Origin: Pomphorhynchus laevis
Taxonomy: Eukaryota; Acanthocephala; Palaeacanthocephala; Echinorhynchida; Pomphorhynchidae
Length of the DNA stretch: 64,000 nt
Assembly (NCBI GenBank): GCA_012934845.2
Contig: WNNJ02002212.1
Location: 124,001 to 188,000 of the forward strand
Direction of reading: 5' to 3'
The notes under the pieces were generated by a model, which saw only the letters and a list, made by a program, of their open reading frames with translations, was not told the DNA's origin and made no database searches. Position numbers and translations under genes: made by a program. Positions 31,946-43,860 of this stretch are shown piece by piece (the first letter of the stretch is position 1; every line of letters starts with the position of its first letter).

Positions 31946-34250
31946 CCGTAAGAGTGTGAGTCATCTAGAAGAATATTATAAATTATACGATCAATTGCGT
32001 TCGATAAATCAAAAAATAGAAATTTACCCATAACCACAACAAACCGTTTCATTACAACTGTGACGTGACTTCACCAAGTCAGCTACTGTGGATCGATTTG
32101 GGCGAAACCCATGATGGGCGTCACTAAAAATGTTGTAATGCTCTAGGTGGGATGATACAGATTTAAAAATTATACGCTTCAACACCTTGAATATAAAGCA
32201 ATTTAGGTTTATGGGACCTAAATTTCGGTATAGGACCTAAATCGCTCTTCGGTATAATTCTTTACCGAAGAGCGATTGTCTTTTTTTGAAAGTGAGAATA
32301 ATTATGGATTTCTTCCAAACACTAGGAAATTCGCCTAATGTCGAATAACACCGAAATAAGGCAGATAAAGCTTTAAAATAACAGATGCAATTTCACGAAA
32401 TAATGGTGGCAGACCATCCGGGCCAGCACTTAGTGAAGAGACAAGTTTTTGTAGTTCAGGAAGAACATCACCGTCCTCAAACTCGAAAGGACAAGTGGGA
32501 AGTTGTAATACTTTAGAAGAAAAACTGGATTGTGGTAAAGGCAACAAAAATTGCTTAGCAAAAATTTCAACAATCGACATGTCATCATCTATTACTGTAT
32601 TATTCGATGCTACGATGCTCGATATCGAATTAGAAGATTTGAGGTAAGAACCGAGAAACTTGAGAAGTTTATTTTAGCTACTATGGGATAAACGACATAA
32701 CGATGCGATGTAATCTCTGTGCTTTGATATTTTTAAAGATGTGGCTATTTTACGAGCTAGCTTTTAGTCTGAGAAAGGACGACTACAATTTCTGTATTCA
32801 ACAAAAAAGAGCGTTACGTAAACTTATCACATCTCGAACTTCCCTGTCTAGCCACATGAGCAAGCGTCTAATACCATTGCGTCTGATTAATGGGCTAAAG
32901 TATTTTAATCCCACAAGCAAATTGCTCTTCGTGAATTCTCAACTGAAGTTAACACCATAGAAACATGGGTTTAGCCACGAAATCGTTGATATGAACGAGC
33001 AAATCAGCTTAAAGTCAGCTTTACGTGCATTCAACACCTGGGCTGATGTGGAGGATACATCTTTTAGTGACAAAATAACGCCTTAGTAGTTCGAGTAGCC
33101 TAATGCATCTGCTAGACGAAATCGATACGTGAAGTCGAGTGCTAAGATTATGACAAACCACAACTCCGATGATTCCGTAATTAACTCCGCATCGGAGTTA
33201 TGACTCTATAACTCTGATAGTCACCACCCGGTGGTTACTACGACAATTAGAGAAGCAAGTTTAATATGCTGAACTAGATCGCTGTACACTAACATTCACA
33301 AATCCAATATCAAGTGGTGTGAACTGCGGTACCTAGTTAACTCACTAACATATTAAATGAGATTGAGCGATACAAAAGTATCAAATAAGCTAATAGACTC
33401 TTCGTCACAATCATTACTAGAGCAAATTAGGTCCCAGTCCACATCAGGCATGTTAAAGTCGCCCAGTGCTACTGTATTAGTATGGCACAGCGTTGCGTTC
33501 CAATACACTACAAATTATTGAGATTTGAGAACAAGGCGAGACTGTAGAAAAGGCCAATAGAGAGAGTAGATTTAAGAAAACCTGATATAGTAAATCACAT
33601 ATATTCACAGCAATCATGCAACCTCTAAGAGGATTCGACGACGTTCATCGAAGTGAATGTTTTAAATATGCAATTATTCCACCACCCTTGGAAATCTGTA
33701 GATCAGCACGTCTAGGCGAATAACCCGGAATACTGACTTAACTATTCAAAACATCGAAATTAAGCCAGATTTTAGTGATTGTAATAATATTAGATTTTGG
33801 TTTGATTTAGGTAAACTTAAAATATTTATGTACATAAAAGAAATCGGTCGGTGTACAAGATGAACCGACGATATGGATGCGGAATGATAGTGTGTATTAT
33901 CTTGAGGGGGCAATATATGCTGCTCTACAAAAACTATACTTTGATTCGAGCGTCTTTTAGGCTCAACAATATTGAACCCTAGCAACTTTGCTGTGGAAAT
34001 ACTCGAAACAGAGTAGATATCTGCGCCGCACTACCTGAAACTTTTTGATAGTAATTTTGTCATCTTCACACTTAAGGTCTACTAAGTTCCTTTTGTGCTT
34101 CCTTCAGCTTATTTCTATCGTCAGACGAGAGGTCTTTCAGGAGCCTCAAACCAGAATATTTTCAGGAGAATGAATGTTTTTAAAAATAGACTACGTATAT
34201 CAGAATTATCTAACGCGACTTTCAGAAGTCGTGGTTTTGTCTGTTCTTTT
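31946..34250 (-). mobile_element. Old CR1-like LINE, 5' part (ORF1 end, endonuclease, start of RT)
   Basis: Reverse-strand pieces in order: an ORF1-like end with LLKDLSSDDRNKLKEAQKE (about 34090-34150); endonuclease pieces around 33750-33985 and LGDFNMPDVDWDL (about 33430-33470); a linker region (32600-33000); then RT with SLSAGPDGLPPL (about 32400-32450), HHGFRPNRSTVADLVK (about 32080-32130) and FFDLSNAIDRI (about 31985-32020). Each piece is degraded and frames change. The part between FFDLSNAIDR and the VPQG region is missing at the junction with the young LINE. Confidence 0.7.
33078..33150 (+). repeat. Direct repeat, copy 2 (about 75 bp)
   Basis: Matches 28640-28712. It is followed by a small hairpin-rich stretch (ccgcatcggagttatgactc; ccacccggtgg) up to about 33240. 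Confidence 0.75.
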
Positions 34251-34254
34251 CCAT

Positions 34255-34729
34255 TTTACTAAGGCTGTTGAGTGACGAGGCTGTTGAGTGACTGGGACTC
34301 AAGCAAAAGACAGAACTCTGAGCCATCGCAAAACTCTGAAGCAACTCATCATAGACTACCAGTGTGTGCTCAAGGAGAGAAAGTAATTACACTTAACTTG
34401 GTATGTGTGATACGATTAATAGAACTTAAGAAGATAATGGACATATGGATTGAAACCGGATTGAGATAAAGTGTTATCACAATCCGGTTATCTCAATTTA
34501 TGATAATTTGTTATCTCAATTTATGATAGTGTTAAAGGCTTGATTATTCTATGTGATTTTACTTATACAGATATAAGTAAAATATATACTATAATAATAT
34601 GTATATACAAATATTGGGTTATATTAATATTAATCTTAGACAACAAAAAGTGCTAAAGCTTATAGTTGCAACACAAATAATAAGAAATGTTAAAGAAAAA
34701 ACAGTAGAACAAAACCTATAAATCATTAT
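34255..34729. other. AT-rich stretch with a short duplicated hairpin
   Basis: gttatctcaatttatgataa occurs twice at about 34487-34530, and accggattgagataa/ttatc...aatccggt forms an inverted pair at 34450-34490. No gene is recognised. Confidence 0.4.
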
Positions 34730-35035
34730 TGACCCTCAACATGCGTTGTTTAATTCACGTAGATTATGCGAATTGATGATCGTGTCATCTAGGATATTCC
34801 ATTGAGGTAATTTGTTGGGAATATTGTATAGTCTTTGAGCGGATGAGCCTGTGATGTCTAAGAGTAAACTTGTGCCCACGCATATCTGAAGAATATCGGA
34901 GATCAAATATAGAACGAAGAGCATGCACAGGATTGTTGAGGATCTGCCACGCCAATCTCATATCAGCCATATCTCGCAGTGTTCGTCATGAAATCACTCG
35001 CAGAGCCTTTAATTTATCCGCATAGCTCGACGATG
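34730..35035 (-). mobile_element. CR1-like LINE scrap (C-terminal end of ORF2)
   Basis: Reverse-strand SIFDLRYSSDMRGHKFTL, HHRLIRSKTIQYSQQI and a SHNLRELNNAC tail parallel NIRSTRALRGHSFYLSRQRI and TRELFKRQ in the young CR1-like ORF2. Only the last 90 or so residues are represented, with frame changes. Confidence 0.75.
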
Positions 35036-35055
35036 TTAATGACCTAAACAGCTTA

Positions 35056-35190
35056 CCATCCCTATTTTCTGCGGGGTCCAACAAGGTTCAGTACTAGGTT
35101 TTCTGCTTTGCTCTCTTCTGCTTGGCGATATCTCTTCGTTTATCAAACCTTACTCATTTAACGCCATACAATACGCCGATAACATACGCC
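35056..35190 (+). mobile_element. LINE B scrap (RT catalytic region)
   Basis: ctattttctgcggggtccaa to aatacgccgataacatacgc matches 37160-37285 in LINE B2, covering the CGVPQGSVLG and QYADD region with changes (here QYADN). It is an isolated piece of about 135 bp just upstream of the larger B2 copy. Confidence 0.75.
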
Positions 35191-35389
35191 TTAATTAGAG
35201 GTGGAGTATTAGGATGATAAAATTATGGTTTAAGTTCAGCACAGATTCGGCAGTTTGTATATACCTTCCTAACCTCGTTTCTTTAAAACGGTAGGTTTTT
35301 CAAACGAATAAAGTACAATAACCTCGTGGCACCTGGATGACATAATTTGCAAGGCAATTCATACAAATTTGTATTATCGAGTAATGCAG

Positions 35390-35500
35390 AACAAATTCGT
35401 AATATATCATCAGGTTGAAAATTATACTAGCTGTGTCGATATCTGATTGAATAGCCCCTATATGATAAATCCAAACGTCATCCCTGAATTTTTTCATTCT
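35390..35500 (-). mobile_element. Possible CR1-like RT scrap
   Basis: On the reverse strand, DDVWIYHIGAIQSDIDTA resembles DDLKIWRAI and ILQSDIDTV in the young CR1-like RT. It is very short and could be coincidence, but it lies among other CR1 scraps. Confidence 0.4.
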
Positions 35501-35574
35501 TTATTTTACTTATTCCTTATTTTTCCTTATTTTATTTTTTCTTACTTATTCCTTATTTTGCATTCCTTATTTTT
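35500..35574 (+). repeat. T-rich low-complexity run
   Basis: Repeats of ttattccttatttt precede LINE B2. They may mark target-site slippage or simple sequence. Confidence 0.6.
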
Positions 35575-35672
35575 GTCGTTCTTCTAACCCGATCACTCTA
35601 GATCTCGCCATTGTATACCGTCCTGGTTCATCAGCTCCTACATCCTTATTTTTTACCGAAATCGCTGACCTT

Positions 35673-36470
35673 ATGTCCCACTGTTCTTTGTCCTCAATCC
35701 CTTCAATCTTTCTTGGCGACTTCAACATCCGCATCGACCGCCCCTCTTCCACCGAGTCAATCCAGTTCATCAACATTCTATCCAACTATAACTACAAACC
35801 CATCTCCACTGCCCCCACACATATCCTTGGTGGGGCACTCGACATCATCGCTGTCCCCGATCATTTTGCTGCCTACACCTCACTGTCCATTTTCGATCCT
35901 GGTCTATCCGATCACTTTCTCGTCACCCTTGATCTCGCTCACAACCACACCCCTCCTCACACACCTACAATACTACGTCGCTATTGTAGAAATCTTGACC
36001 TCTCCCTTTTCCGCTCTGCCTTACTCAAATCGTATCTATCCTATCCAACAATAACATATTCCTCTCCTCACGATCTCGCCTTTCTTTTCGACTCTGAACT
36101 CACATCCATTTTCGATATTCTCTTGCCCTTCAAGCCTCACACATACCGTCGCTTGCACCGTGGTTTGACATCCAGTGCTTACTCTCAAAGCGTCGACTCC
36201 GTCATGCTTTTCGAGTATATCACCGCTCTCTCAGACGTGATTTCCGCTCGATCACTCCGTCTTTCCGTGATACATATCTTGCTCATCGGCAGTCTCATCT
36301 CCACCTACTACGTACCAAATGCAACTCCTTTTGGCAGCATAAAATCATTACTTCATTCAACACTAAGACTCTATGGAATACTTTTAACTCAATCCTTGCT
36401 CACTCCTCTCCGCCGTGCAACATCAATTTCCATGATTATTCTTCATTTCTCCAGAGTAAAGTATCCACGT
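35673..36470 (+). pseudogene. LINE B2 endonuclease fragment and linker
   Basis: This frame contains SIFLGDFNIRIDRPSSTESI, a LGGALDIIAVPDHFAA segment and GLSDHFLVTLDL, which are the GDFN, D-I and SDH motifs of an APE-type LINE endonuclease. The frame stays open to 36827, but after about 36470 the real coding frame is the next one. The N-terminal part of the domain is absent. Confidence 0.8.
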
Positions 36471-37666
36471 TGCTCTCTCACAGCCCGATCTCCATCTTAT
36501 CCCACTCGGCCGCGCCTAGCCTCATTCTCCCGGAACTCTTTCATCTTCTCCTTGTCTCACCTTCCGAAGTCTCATCTGTTCTCATGTCCTTGCCCAGCAA
36601 AACCTCACCTGCCGATCCCCTGCCTACCCACATACTTAAATCCATATGCTCATCGATATCCCCTTTTCTCACAACCTTATTTAACTCGTCCATCTGCAGT
36701 CGTAAATTCCTTTCACACTGGAAATCTGCAATCATTCGTCCCCTCCTTAAGAAACAATCGCTCGACCCCTCCCTTCCTTCTAGCTATCGCCCCATTTCAC
36801 TACTCCCTACTCTTTCTAAGCTCTTAGAACGCCTCATCTTAATACAGATCGACGCTTATCTCTCGTCATCCAATCTGTACCCTCCTTTCCAATCCGCTTT
36901 CCGCTCTAATCACTCCACAGAAATCGCCTGCATGAAAGTTTACAACGACTTACTCATTTCTCGAAATAAGGCTCTATATAGTGTTCTCATCTCCCTCAAC
37001 CTCTCCTCCGCCTTCGACATTGTCCACCACTCCGTCCTCCTTTATCGCCTTCGTTATGATTACGGCCTTTCTTCTTCCTCCGTAGCATGGTTTGCCTCAT
37101 ATCTATCCGACCGTTCATTTCGCGTCTGTTCTAATTCATCATCCTCCCCTCCCATCCCTATCTTTTGCGGGGTCCCACAAGGTTCAGTCCTAGGTCCCCT
37201 GATTTTCTCTCTTCTGCTTGGCGATCTCTCTCCGTTTATCAAACCTTTTTCCTTTAACGTCATGCAATACGCCGATGACATCCTCATCTATGCTCATGCA
37301 CCCGCACATTGCATACACGATATCGGCAATTCTGCCACCAACTGTCTTTCTTCTATCTACGAACGTCTCTCCAATCTTCATCTCGTTCTAAACCCCGAAA
37401 AGTCTAAAATAATGTGGATCCTCCCCCGTAAACCAAACATATCTTCTCCCACTATATCTTTTGCCTCATCGATCATCCCCATAGTCCACAATCTCACTTT
37501 CTTAGGCTTCCCTTTCGATGATCACCTTTCTCTTAAACCCTTCGTCCGTGACAAGGTCCGCTCGTCTAACTTAATTCTCCGTGACATCCGCCGTATCCGC
37601 TCCCTTATCGACTTCCGTTCTTGTATGTCTCTTTTTTCATCGTTTCTTTTCCCTAGAAAAGGCTAG
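36470..37666 (+). pseudogene. LINE B2 reverse transcriptase, long open frame
   Basis: The 398-codon frame carries the full RT core: LPSKTSPADPLPTHILKSIC, SSYRPISLLPTLSKLLERLI, FQSAFRSNHSTEIACMKVYN, SLNLSSAFDIVHHSVLL (the first catalytic Asp lies at its end), CGVPQGSVLGPLIFSLLLGD and MQYADDILIYAH with an intact YADD (37268-37279). It lacks its own start and runs out at a stop before the C-terminal region at 37670-38120, where LQRIINSAVRVLFRLRRFDH continues in another frame. The polymerase core itself looks intact. Confidence 0.85.
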
Positions 37667-38199
37667 GCTACTGCCTTAGCCTTTTCGCCAATTCTCCAAA
37701 ATCCATGATCCTACCACTACAACGTATAATCAACTCCGCCGTTCGAGTGCTCTTTCGTCTCCGTCGCTTCGATCACATATCCACATATCTTGCCCAACTC
37801 TCCTGGCCCACTATCCACATCCGCATCAAACTCCGCCTTCTCTTAACTTTTCGTCTCATCGCTGTCGGCTCCCCATCGTTCATGGGGAGCTGACATGTCG
37901 GTTCCCGCCATCGTTCGATAGCGGGAACCTCGCTATCGCTGCGTTCCCGTCATACCCTCTTACTCCACGTTCCAAATTACTCCAACAACTATGGTCTCCG
38001 ATTATTCCTCGTCGCCGCCTCACTCGCCTGGAATCAACTCCCTCTCGACGTCCGCCGCGCTCCCTCCTATTATCACATTCAAACACCTCCTCCGTTCACA
38101 CCTTCTCGACACATAATTTACATTTTTGTTTTGTTGTGGTCATATAAGCGTGCGCTGGCACGCATTTGCCACGTTAAATAAATCTTTTTTTAATCTCTC

Positions 38200-39420
38200 G
38201 TTATCGAACATATATGATACAGGCCGTTGATCAGTGACAATTGTGAAATGGCTTTAGGTTAAATAGTGTTTCCTTTTTCGAATTGCCTCGATAATAGCAG
38301 TCACCTTCTTCTCGACTGCTGGATAGTGATTTTTACTATTGCTGAATGTTCGCGATATAAATGCCACCTTACGTACATATAAATTTAAAATCGCAGTGTC
38401 GATATTTATATAATATATAAACCAGCAATATCATGTGCATCACATTCCACAGTAAAGGGTCGATTTGTATCGATACATAATTTTGCAAAAGACTGCTTAG
38501 GACAATAAAAAGCGTTGACAGCTTCAAATTCGATTGGAAATGTGTTGATCCGATACAAAGGCGCAGCGATATCTGAGAATCTCGAAATCAATTTTGCTTA
38601 ACAGGCGATCATATCCATTGTCATTTTAAAAGAAAATAAAGTCAGGAATTTTCATATCTCTGAGTGGCTGAATATAATAAGTTTCATGTCGAATTAACTG
38701 ATTGTTGATTTTATATTCCATAAGATTAATTGATTCCATACCGAGAACTGACTTAGTATGATTCGGTGTTTAATTTATTCGTGCTGCTGCCTCCAAGAAT
38801 TTCTGTACATTATGATCATGATCAGCTTTTCTATTACAGTCACAGTAAAACTGCCCAAACACGAAATAGTATCAGTCAGGTTCTCACCTTAAACAAAATA
38901 ATCTATGGTATGTTAGGATGCAGATACTATATTTGTAACTCTAAATAGGATTAGCGTAAATTGAAATAATTTACCGACCGCCTAAACCCTATAGTGCTTC
39001 TCAGATGAATCAACGCAAATATGATGATAAGCAATCCTAGATCGAAGGTAGAGAATACGCGGTACTTGGAAAGCCTATTAATCTTGGCAAGCCATGTAAT
39101 TTAGGTAAATGATATGCATCAGGATATGTAAATCGACTTACAGTCGATAAATAATCGACACATATCCCCTTTTTATGTTTATTGACTCCATCCCGAGCTA
39201 TAATCGCTTGTGCTCTCCACGATGATTTAATTAGCTCAATAACGCCTTGTGTCAATAATTTTAAAATCTCTTCCGATATAAAATAAGAATCTTCGTCAGA
39301 AAATTTTCTTGATTTAATTGCAACCGGTTTGATATATGAATTTGCCGTTGTGAGCAAGCTAGGCTTCAACATATTTGCAGATAAAAGATTACAAACGGAC
39401 GTATCTTTAATTGCGTGCTA
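38200..39420 (-). mobile_element. Ty3/gypsy LTR-retrotransposon pol fossil (RT and RNase H parts)
   Basis: Reverse-strand segments resemble Ty3/gypsy pol: an early RT part near 39040-39370 (GVIELIKSSWRAQ, ICVDYLSTV), a connection part near 38410-38590 (FSDIAAPLYRI, VECDAHDIAG) and RNase H-like sequence near 38200-38400. No LTRs are seen. The fossil is broken, incomplete and old. Confidence 0.8.
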
Positions 39421-39469
39421 ATCACGATATCCGTCGAAGTAAAGCATAACTTTTGAGTTATTGTTAGAA

Positions 39470-40985
39470 GGCGAGGAAACATTGTGATTTAAGAAAAACG
39501 TGTAATGAAAAAGTAACAGTCGGTGCTACAAAGAAAAACGATTTTGCTGGAAAAATGGTAGGAAATACAAACAATTTGGAAGATCATCTTCAGGTAAAAT
39601 CTACTGCTAATCATGCAGATAGAAAGGTTAGTAACGTTTATTTTGTTACAGTGGATATGGAGCTACTCCCTCCCATTTCAAAGTTAAAAAATCTTGCAAT
39701 TATAAAGCTACTTAGGCCGATAGAAAGTCAGAATCTGTTTAACACATTTCTTCGTCCATTCTCTGACAAATATTCAAATAGAGTTTTATTTAACTCAATT
39801 AAATTTTACGAGACCGAAATCAAGATATACTTTTAAACCTCTGACATTCTAAAAAGCTATATAAACTTTTTTGAGTCCTCACTATTGGATTTTGGCATTA
39901 TACATATCAAACCAATTCTTTCCTCAGTGAAGATTTCTAATCTACATAATCATTTGGAGTATAATGACATACAAGCTCTTCAAAATACATTCAAAGTAAC
40001 GAATCTTCTCACTATCACAGGGAAGAGCAGCTTCCATCTACCGATTGGCTTTTGCTCGGCGCCCATAGAGCAGGCGGAGTTACTTTCTAAAACAGTCTGT
40101 AGCCATTTCTTAGGCTATAAGCTCCGCTTCTCGGTAATTAGTACGGAGGAATACACCTATCCCCATTGCGACAAGTGCCATACATGGGGACACTGGTCGT
40201 CTGGATGCTGTAAGCCGAATACCTGTGGAATATGTGCCTCTACCTCTTGCCCATCCCTTAATTTTGACCAAAAATGCTCGGCTCCCCCACCTTTTCAAAT
40301 TATGGTGGGGGCCATCCTGCTTTGTCCAGGAAATGTACGCACTTCAAAAGTTATTGCAAATATTTCATCAAGTCTTCGCAAACGAAGGCTACAGAATCGT
40401 ATAGTAGATGCCCGTGTTAACACGGCTATAAAAGAGGTCAAAGATCTGGTTTCATCACTTTTATCAGCATTTTTTGCAAATCCAGTCCTGCCTACACCTG
40501 CCGTTCCCGTATCAAAGAAGAGGGGGCTTCGGCCCGTACCATCCCTCCTATCAAGATTGGTAAGAAGCTTAAAGGAAAGAAGACATCTCGGGAAAATGAA
40601 GACGATGTCCATGGTTAAGTACATAACCCCGGATGGTTTTAGGGACGGGAAGGGAAACCTTTCCGTCACTGTGATGGATCCAAATAATCCATCACAATGC
40701 AGAGTACTCGTGAGCCTTTTTCACTGAATATCCTTCAGTAGACTTCGGGAGGTGCTTCTGCCCTTTGACTTTTTTCCGGTGGAGATGCAAATGTTATAGT
40801 CCTTCAGGAGACGCGGTCTATCCGTCTCCTCCAGGACATTACTCGATTTATTCCATAGCACATGTGTTCCAACTATACTCCGTACATAATCCCGCCTCAC
40901 ACCTCCTCATCTCAAGTACTCTTGACCTTAGTTAAGTGCTCCTTAAGGTCCTCTCCTATTTTACTATTCATGTCCAGCCATGTCT
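39470..40985 (+). mobile_element. LINE family A, copy A2 (ORF1 and start of ORF2)
   Basis: ORF1 is recognisable in pieces: LLPPISKLKNLAIIKLLRPI (39660-39725), then 39885-40727 with CDKCHTWGHWSSGCCKPNTC and CGICAST knuckles and a KKRGLRPVPSLLSRL tail. ORF2 starts near 40697 (atgcagagtactcgtgagcc) and is broken at once. The copy stops abruptly near 40985 in the endonuclease region (ccatgtcttgtt), where gag-fossil sequence begins. Compared with A1, it is more divergent in ORF1 than in the ORF2 start. Confidence 0.85.
39885..40727 (+). pseudogene. LINE A2 ORF1 fragment with zinc knuckles
   Basis: The longest open stretch of this ORF1 has 280 codons. The N-terminal part matches A1 ORF1 after its GVKYFESS region (IHIKPILSSVKISNLHNHLE; FKVTNLLTITGKS; LPIGFCSAPIEQAE). 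It contains CDKCHTWGHWSSGC, a CGICAST half-knuckle and a degraded third knuckle, then a coiled-coil-like stretch (NTAIKEVKDLVSSLLSAFF). The preceding part (39555-39836) stops at a TAA in the same region, so the protein is broken between the two. Confidence 0.75.
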
Positions 40986-41485
40986 TGTTACCAACTTCAT
41001 GCTTGCCGACATAAACCAGCAATGACTTTAGATCGGTATCTCCGAATGATTGGCGATTTCGCTAATCTATGCGATTTTCAGCCTGTGAATGCTTCTTCAA
41101 ATCGTAATGCACATATTACAGATTCTTTTATTCAAGGACTTCACAATAGTTACATTAGACAACGTCTCCTTGAATCTCGAGTAACTGATCTTGACAAACT
41201 AGTGACGATTGCCAAATCACTCGAAGCAGCTCAACAACATGCCGCGATAATATCATCCGCAGAAACATAAAGTCTCGCATTTACTCAGGTCAGTCTAGTT
41301 GATAAATCATGTGAAGATAATGAACAATTTGATACTCTCGCTGCACTGAAAACAAATAAACTAACACGCTTCTCTCAAAGTCAAAAACCTTGTATATTTT
41401 GTGGTGGATCGTACCATCTTCAATTAAATTGTCCAGCTCGGAATTCAACTTGCCATTCATGTGGTAAAAGCGATCATTTTGCAAA
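40986..41485 (+). mobile_element. LTR-retrotransposon gag fossil
   Basis: A capsid-like segment (FIQGLHNSYIRQRLLESRV, about 41110-41180) is followed by a nucleocapsid-like region with CIFCGGSYHLQLNCP and CHSCGKSDHFAKS (about 41390-41480). This combination is typical of Ty3/gypsy gag. It lies between two LINE A copies facing each other. It is broken, has no LTRs, and is old. Confidence 0.75.
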
Positions 41486-41499
41486 GTCTCTTAAGCCGA

Positions 41500-43860
41500 G
41501 AGTGCAAGTCTCTCAAGTTTTTTGCTTTGTTGCAGGGGAGCCATGAAAGGCTACCACCTGTGATTTTGCGGAGTTTAAGATAAGATTGGATTGGGGTAGC
41601 TGGTCTTTTTATCTTAAAAAGAAACGGCTGAAAGAATCTTAAAAAGAATCTCCACCCTGTTCACTATTCTCGGAGGCAGTCCGAGGGACCTGAGAGAAGA
41701 GATCGCAAAGGGAATGGAGATGCGGTCAAATGCAGCAGAAAAGTCAAGGAAAACAGCCTCAACTTGACGATGGCAATTCACCCGACAAAACTGCTTGACA
41801 TGACCAACTGCTGAATGAACCGAGCGACCTTCGACAAACCCATGAAAACCTGGAGGGATCAAATTACGCCTACTCAGATGGTCGCGGATTTTACGCACAA
41901 GCGCTTTTTTGTAAATCGGCACGAGGGCATTTTGAATCAAAATGGGTCGCAGATCTTTAGGGCATGAGCAGGATTTTTTCTTAGGAATAAAAACTCGCTT
42001 ACTAATATTGATGCTTGCTACATCGTATGGGGAGGCTAGAAGCATTGTGACGGTCACCTCACTTCTCTGATCGGCTGTCAATAGCTGACAGACTCGAGAA
42101 GAAAGTGGAGCGACGGATTTGGGGGTGCACGGAAGTGGACCCCAAGAGTTGAGAATATCTGTAACAGATAGATCCCTACTCCTGAAGTTACCCCAAAGCG
42201 GGATTGATTGAGGTGATTGTGTGGCTCCATAGTTGTGTAGGGCTCGTGACTCCTCTAAAACATTTTCAAGGCCTATACTACCAATCCAATCCAATGCCCT
42301 ATCCTTCCAACAAACAAACTTCTTCTTGAATATATTCTAAAAGGAAGACTGAGAAGGGTTAAGACGAGCAATACTCGCCCTATCCCTACTCAGCTGGAAC
42401 CTATATCTAGTGCTCCAGTATTCATTCAAGAGTGTTTGTCTGGCGGAAGCAGAGAGGTTAGGGAGGTTCAGTAATTTAGCTCGGACCTTTAGTTTTGTCG
42501 GAGTGGGATTGTATAAGCGACCTTTTACAGGTAGTCGATAGAATCGCGGTAGCTTGCGAAAATAGGTAGGTATTAAATTCGGGCAGACTCTCATTTCCTA
42601 TTCTGGGAAACAGTTGGATGGCCGCTTGAAAGAAGACCACTCTGATCGGATCAAAGTGAAACCTCCTTCGAAGCAACGTATCTTCCTCAATTCTCCAACG
42701 AATTAGGTCAAGAGAGGTGGACAATTGTTGACGCGACTGCTCCGTGCAGAGGGGTTTAAGCAACTACCTCGAGTGAATCAGTAAAATGTCGAGGATTGAA
42801 TTTGTTGATTGTAATGAAAGGTGGGTGACGATGGTTTGGAATAAAATAACCGTTCTTAGCTCTGCGAAGTGATTCGTTGATCCAACAACCAGTTCTGTCG
42901 TTGAAGTCCTCAAGTATCATGTCATAGCTGCTATCAATAATGCTATCCAGGAGGTCACGGTTCTTGTGAATCTCCCCTGGACGGATATAGACATTGGCTA
43001 GACTGAGGCGTTTACCGTTTTTACTAAGTGAAACTACCAAACAAGACATGGCTGGACACGAGTAATTTAAAGGAGGGAGGACCTTATGAGCATTTAACTA
43101 AGGTCAAGTGTCCTTAAGATGAAGAGGAGGTAGGTAGAGTTATGTACGGAGTATAGTGGGAACATATATGCCTTGTAATAAATCGAGTAATGTCCTGGGG
43201 GATACGTATAGACCGCGTCTCCTGAAGGACTATAACATCTGCATCTCTACCGGATAGAAGTCTAAGGGCAGAAGCACCTCCGATTGAGGTGCTTTTGAGG
43301 GATTAATTGAGGGATTGCTTACTTAGACAGAGCTAGGTGCAGGGAGGTTGCCCCTCCGTCACTAGCCTCATCCAGGTTCGGTATTTGCCCCTGGGCAGCT
43401 TCTTCATTTCCCCTAGCAGTCTTCTTCTTAAGTATTTTGTCAATCTTGATATGGGGACGGCATGTGCTGAAGCCGCCTCTTTTTTGAAGCTGGAACTGCC
43501 TTATAATGAGGACGGACTTGATTCGTACATAGAACTGACACAACTGTCGTTACCATATCCTCCACCTTCTTCAATACGGTATCTACACGAAGATCGACTG
43601 CTCTCAAGATGTCATCTTCCTCCAAACGAGAGGTGGTTTGGGCGAAGGATACTGGAGACTTGATTTGCACCGACTTCTTGAGGAATTTGTTCCTATACCT
43701 TTTAAAATGATCACACTTCATGGACCAGGAAGGATGGTTCCCGTCACAATTTAAGTAGTGTGGGAGAACCTGACACTTATCACCGGACAACAAGGCTCTA
43801 CATGTGGAGGATCCACAAATTCCACTTATAGCTGTCGAATTCCTGGGTGCACTTGAAAAA
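41500..43860 (-). mobile_element. LINE family A, copy A3 (ORF1 end and most of ORF2, decayed)
   Basis: On the reverse strand: ORF1 knuckle region (43440-43800, LPHYLNCDGNHPSWSMKCDH), ORF2 start near 43290, endonuclease (42480-43049, MSCLVVSLSKNGKRLSLANV; LEDFNDRTG, where Glu replaces Gly of GDFN), and RT first half (41614-42294). The RT segment holding the YADD box is missing: at about 41635, sequence matching just before the VEILLYT region joins sequence from after the box, a loss of about 200 bases relative to A1. The copy ends at about 41500 inside ORF2 without the 3' tail. Confidence 0.85.
41614..42294 (-). pseudogene. LINE A3 RT fragment, first half
   Basis: The 226-codon open piece matches A1 ORF2 residues of about 345-565 closely (SFRSRDLSVTDILNSWGPLP-like; KRVFIPKKKSCSCPKDLRPI; PPGFHGFVEGRSVHSAV; AVFLDFSAAFDRISIPF). 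It retains the first catalytic Asp but is cut off before VPQG and YADD. Confidence 0.8.

Larger units (their letters stand above)
35575..38190 (+). mobile_element. LINE family B, copy B2 (5'-truncated)
   Basis: The element covers most of the endonuclease through the 3' end (ttaaataaatctttttttaa at about 38175). It aligns colinearly with B1. The 5' end, ORF1 and the first part of the endonuclease are missing. Frames change a few times but long stretches stay open, so this copy is younger than B1. The coding strand is conspicuously C/T-rich. A palindromic stretch at 37868-37955 (gctccccatcgttcatgggg; ggttcccgccatcg/cgatagcgggaacc) interrupts the C-terminal coding region. Confidence 0.85.
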
